Assembly: GCA_913757435.1 (NCBI GenBank)
Contig: CAJYDM010000001.1
Span: forward strand, 186,001 to 250,000
Reading direction: 5' to 3'
DNA length: 64,000 nucleotides
DNA from: Syntrophomonas sp. DTU019
GTDB lineage: Bacteria > Bacillota > Syntrophomonadia > Syntrophomonadales > Syntrophomonadaceae
The stretch's first letter is position 1, and every line of letters begins with the position of its first letter. Both the position numbers and the translations under genes were made by a program. This document shows positions 63,071-64,000 of the stretch, piece by piece. The notes under the pieces were generated by a model. That model had not been told where the DNA came from, did no database searches, and worked only from the letters and a program-made list of their open reading frames with translations.

Positions 63071-64000
63071 TTACCCAGCCGGTTTACCGGCTTGTTTCAT
63101 CGACAGGGCTACTTTGTGGCGCTCCTTATCCACCGTAAGCACCATCACTTGTATTACCTCCCCAACTGCTATTACGTCAAGGGGGTGCCGGACAAAGTGC
63201 TCTGCTATTTCTGATATATGAACCAGGCCGTCCTGTTTGATGCCGATGTCGACAAAAGCGCCGAAGTCGACCACATTGCGCACGGTGCCTGGCAATATCA
63301 TCCCCGGGTGCAGTGCTTCTATATCCAGGACATCACTGCGAAACAGCGGTGGCGGCAGATCCTCGCGAGGGTCGCGATGCGGTTTTAAAAGGCAGGCAAT
63401 AACATCACGGATAGTCGGTTCCCCTGCTCCCAACTGCTGGGCCAGTGCTCTCACATCCAACCGGGTGGCTTTCTCCTGCAAAGAACCGCCCCCGATCTCC
63501 ACTACAGAAGAACCCATCCGGTGAAGTACCTCCTCAGCCAGCTGGTAAGACTCGGGGTGGATAGCAGTGCTGTCCAGGAGATTGTCCTGCCCATAAATGC
63601 GCAGAAATCCGGCCGCCTGTTGGAAGGCTTTGGGCCCCAGGCGCGACACTTGCAGGAGTTCATGGCGTCGGGCAAAAGGGCCATTACTGTCACGGTGGCG
63701 GACGATGTTGCGGGCGGTGGTTTTCGACAGGCCGCTCACATAAGAGAGCAAAGCTGCCGAAGCAGTATTCAAGTCTACTCCGACCTGGTTCACTGCTGTT
63801 TCCACCACTGTACTCAGACTTTCGTCCAACTCCCGTTCGGGCAGGTCGTGCTGGTACTGGCCTACCCCTATGGAACGTGGTTCGATTTTTACCAGCTCAG
63901 CCAGCGGGTCCTGCACTCGGCGGGCGATAGAAATTGCGCTGCGCTGTGCTGCATCCAGATCAGGGAACTCCTCCGCACCCAGAGGTGAAGCGGAATAGAC
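63071..64000 (-). CDS. tex: Tex family RNA-binding protein, C-terminal part (cut by window edge)
   Basis: The last 309 codons of tex. VYSASPLGAEEFPDLDAAQRSA lies at the edge (first residues shown only to place the frame, within the YqgF-like nuclease domain region). GVGQYQHDL, a helix-hairpin-helix region (LSYVSGLSKTTARNIVRHR), and a C-terminal S1 RNA-binding domain (GMILPGTVRNVVDFGAFVDIGIKQDGLVH, about residues 220-250 of the piece) follow. Tex influences transcription of stress and toxin genes in several bacteria. The N-terminus lies beyond base 64000. Confidence 0.96.
   Translation of the reverse strand, partial: VYSASPLGAEEFPDLDAAQRSAISIARRVQDPLAELVKIEPRSIGVGQYQHDLPERELDESLSTVVETAVNQVGVDLNTASAALLSYVSGLSKTTARNIVRHRDSNGPFARRHELLQVSRLGPKAFQQAAGFLRIYGQDNLLDSTAIHPESYQLAEEVLHRMGSSVVEIGGGSLQEKATRLDVRALAQQLGAGEPTIRDVIACLLKPHRDPREDLPPPLFRSDVLDIEALHPGMILPGTVRNVVDFGAFVDIGIKQDGLVHISEIAEHFVRHPLDVIAVGEVIQVMVLTVDKERHKVALSMKQAGKPAG
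63077..63098 (+). terminator. Small terminator of the acyltransferase gene inside the tex 3' end
   Basis: AGCCGG at 63077-63082 pairs with CCGGCT at 63087-63092 around TTTA, followed by TGTTTC on the plus strand. It overlaps the last codons of the convergent tex gene. Confidence 0.5.

Noticed and set aside
1-64000. CRISPR arrays, tRNA or rRNA genes, prophage or intact transposase genes
   Set aside because: No regularly spaced repeats, cloverleaf sequences, rRNA signatures or transposase motifs were seen on either strand.

Overview
The window looks like chromosome of a low-to-mid GC, endospore-forming, probably strictly anaerobic Bacillota (class Clostridia; a Syntrophomonas- or Peptococcaceae-like lineage is an inference). 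The reasons are a glmS ribozyme, a tRNA-dependent T-box leader, the CdaA/CdaR/GlmM cluster, a PdaA-type spore cortex deacetylase, a SpoIID-domain lipoprotein, ferredoxin and CaiB-type CoA chemistry, and Gram-positive ribosome-binding sites with frequent TTG/GTG starts. No rRNA, tRNA, CRISPR array, prophage or intact insertion sequence was found.

Layout. 1-6.2 kb: thiN-cdaA-cdaR-FAD protein-glmM-glmS on the minus strand (c-di-AMP synthesis and amino-sugar supply), with a glmS ribozyme between glmM and glmS. Four of these genes carry a cluster of single-base homopolymer contractions. 6.3-11 kb: a small ferredoxin with its own promoter, trmL, a SpoIID lipoprotein, a decayed toxin-antitoxin pair and a drug-efflux MFS gene. 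10.7-20.6 kb: minus-strand housekeeping and poorly known genes (YkgJ, RNase HI, ComFB, FmdB, CPBP protease, DUF815 ATPase, a VWA/MoxR pair, a flavoprotein, a sugar nucleotidyltransferase).

20.7-32.3 kb: a complete branched-chain amino acid block, transcribed leftward as ilvD-ilvB-ilvN-ilvC-leuA-leuC-leuD-leuB-cimA. A strong promoter and a T-box leader lie upstream of ilvD. Citramalate synthase supplies 2-oxobutyrate, so isoleucine can be made without threonine deaminase. 32.3-41.4 kb: a large orphan protein, an HD-GYP protein followed by two membrane microproteins, a Sir2 deacylase, a DUF1659/DUF2922 pair, a preQ1-riboswitch-controlled queuosine-precursor transporter, a Cys-rich/Mop protein, and two universal stress proteins with a DUF1646 transporter.

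41.5-47.3 kb: a corrinoid uptake and salvage cluster (substrate-binding lipoprotein, permease, ATPase with an extra C-terminal domain, CobU), divergent from a QueG-like Fe-S protein and a cysteine-dioxygenase-like cupin. 47.5-64 kb: PdaA, an amino-acid permease, DUF1540, a GNAT-DUF362 fusion, a Dph6-like ATPase, an LpdD/UbiD decarboxylase pair, a CAP-domain protein, an SDR, a CoA-binding protein, a family III CoA-transferase, an MBL hydrolase, an acyltransferase and the C-terminal part of Tex.

The most notable points are the ribozyme lying 5 nt behind the glmM stop, the confined patch of frameshifts, the extended KARI cofactor loop, the ABC ATPase fusion, the Cys-rich/Mop protein and several conserved-looking orphans. 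No clearly new multi-gene system can be proven from sequence alone.
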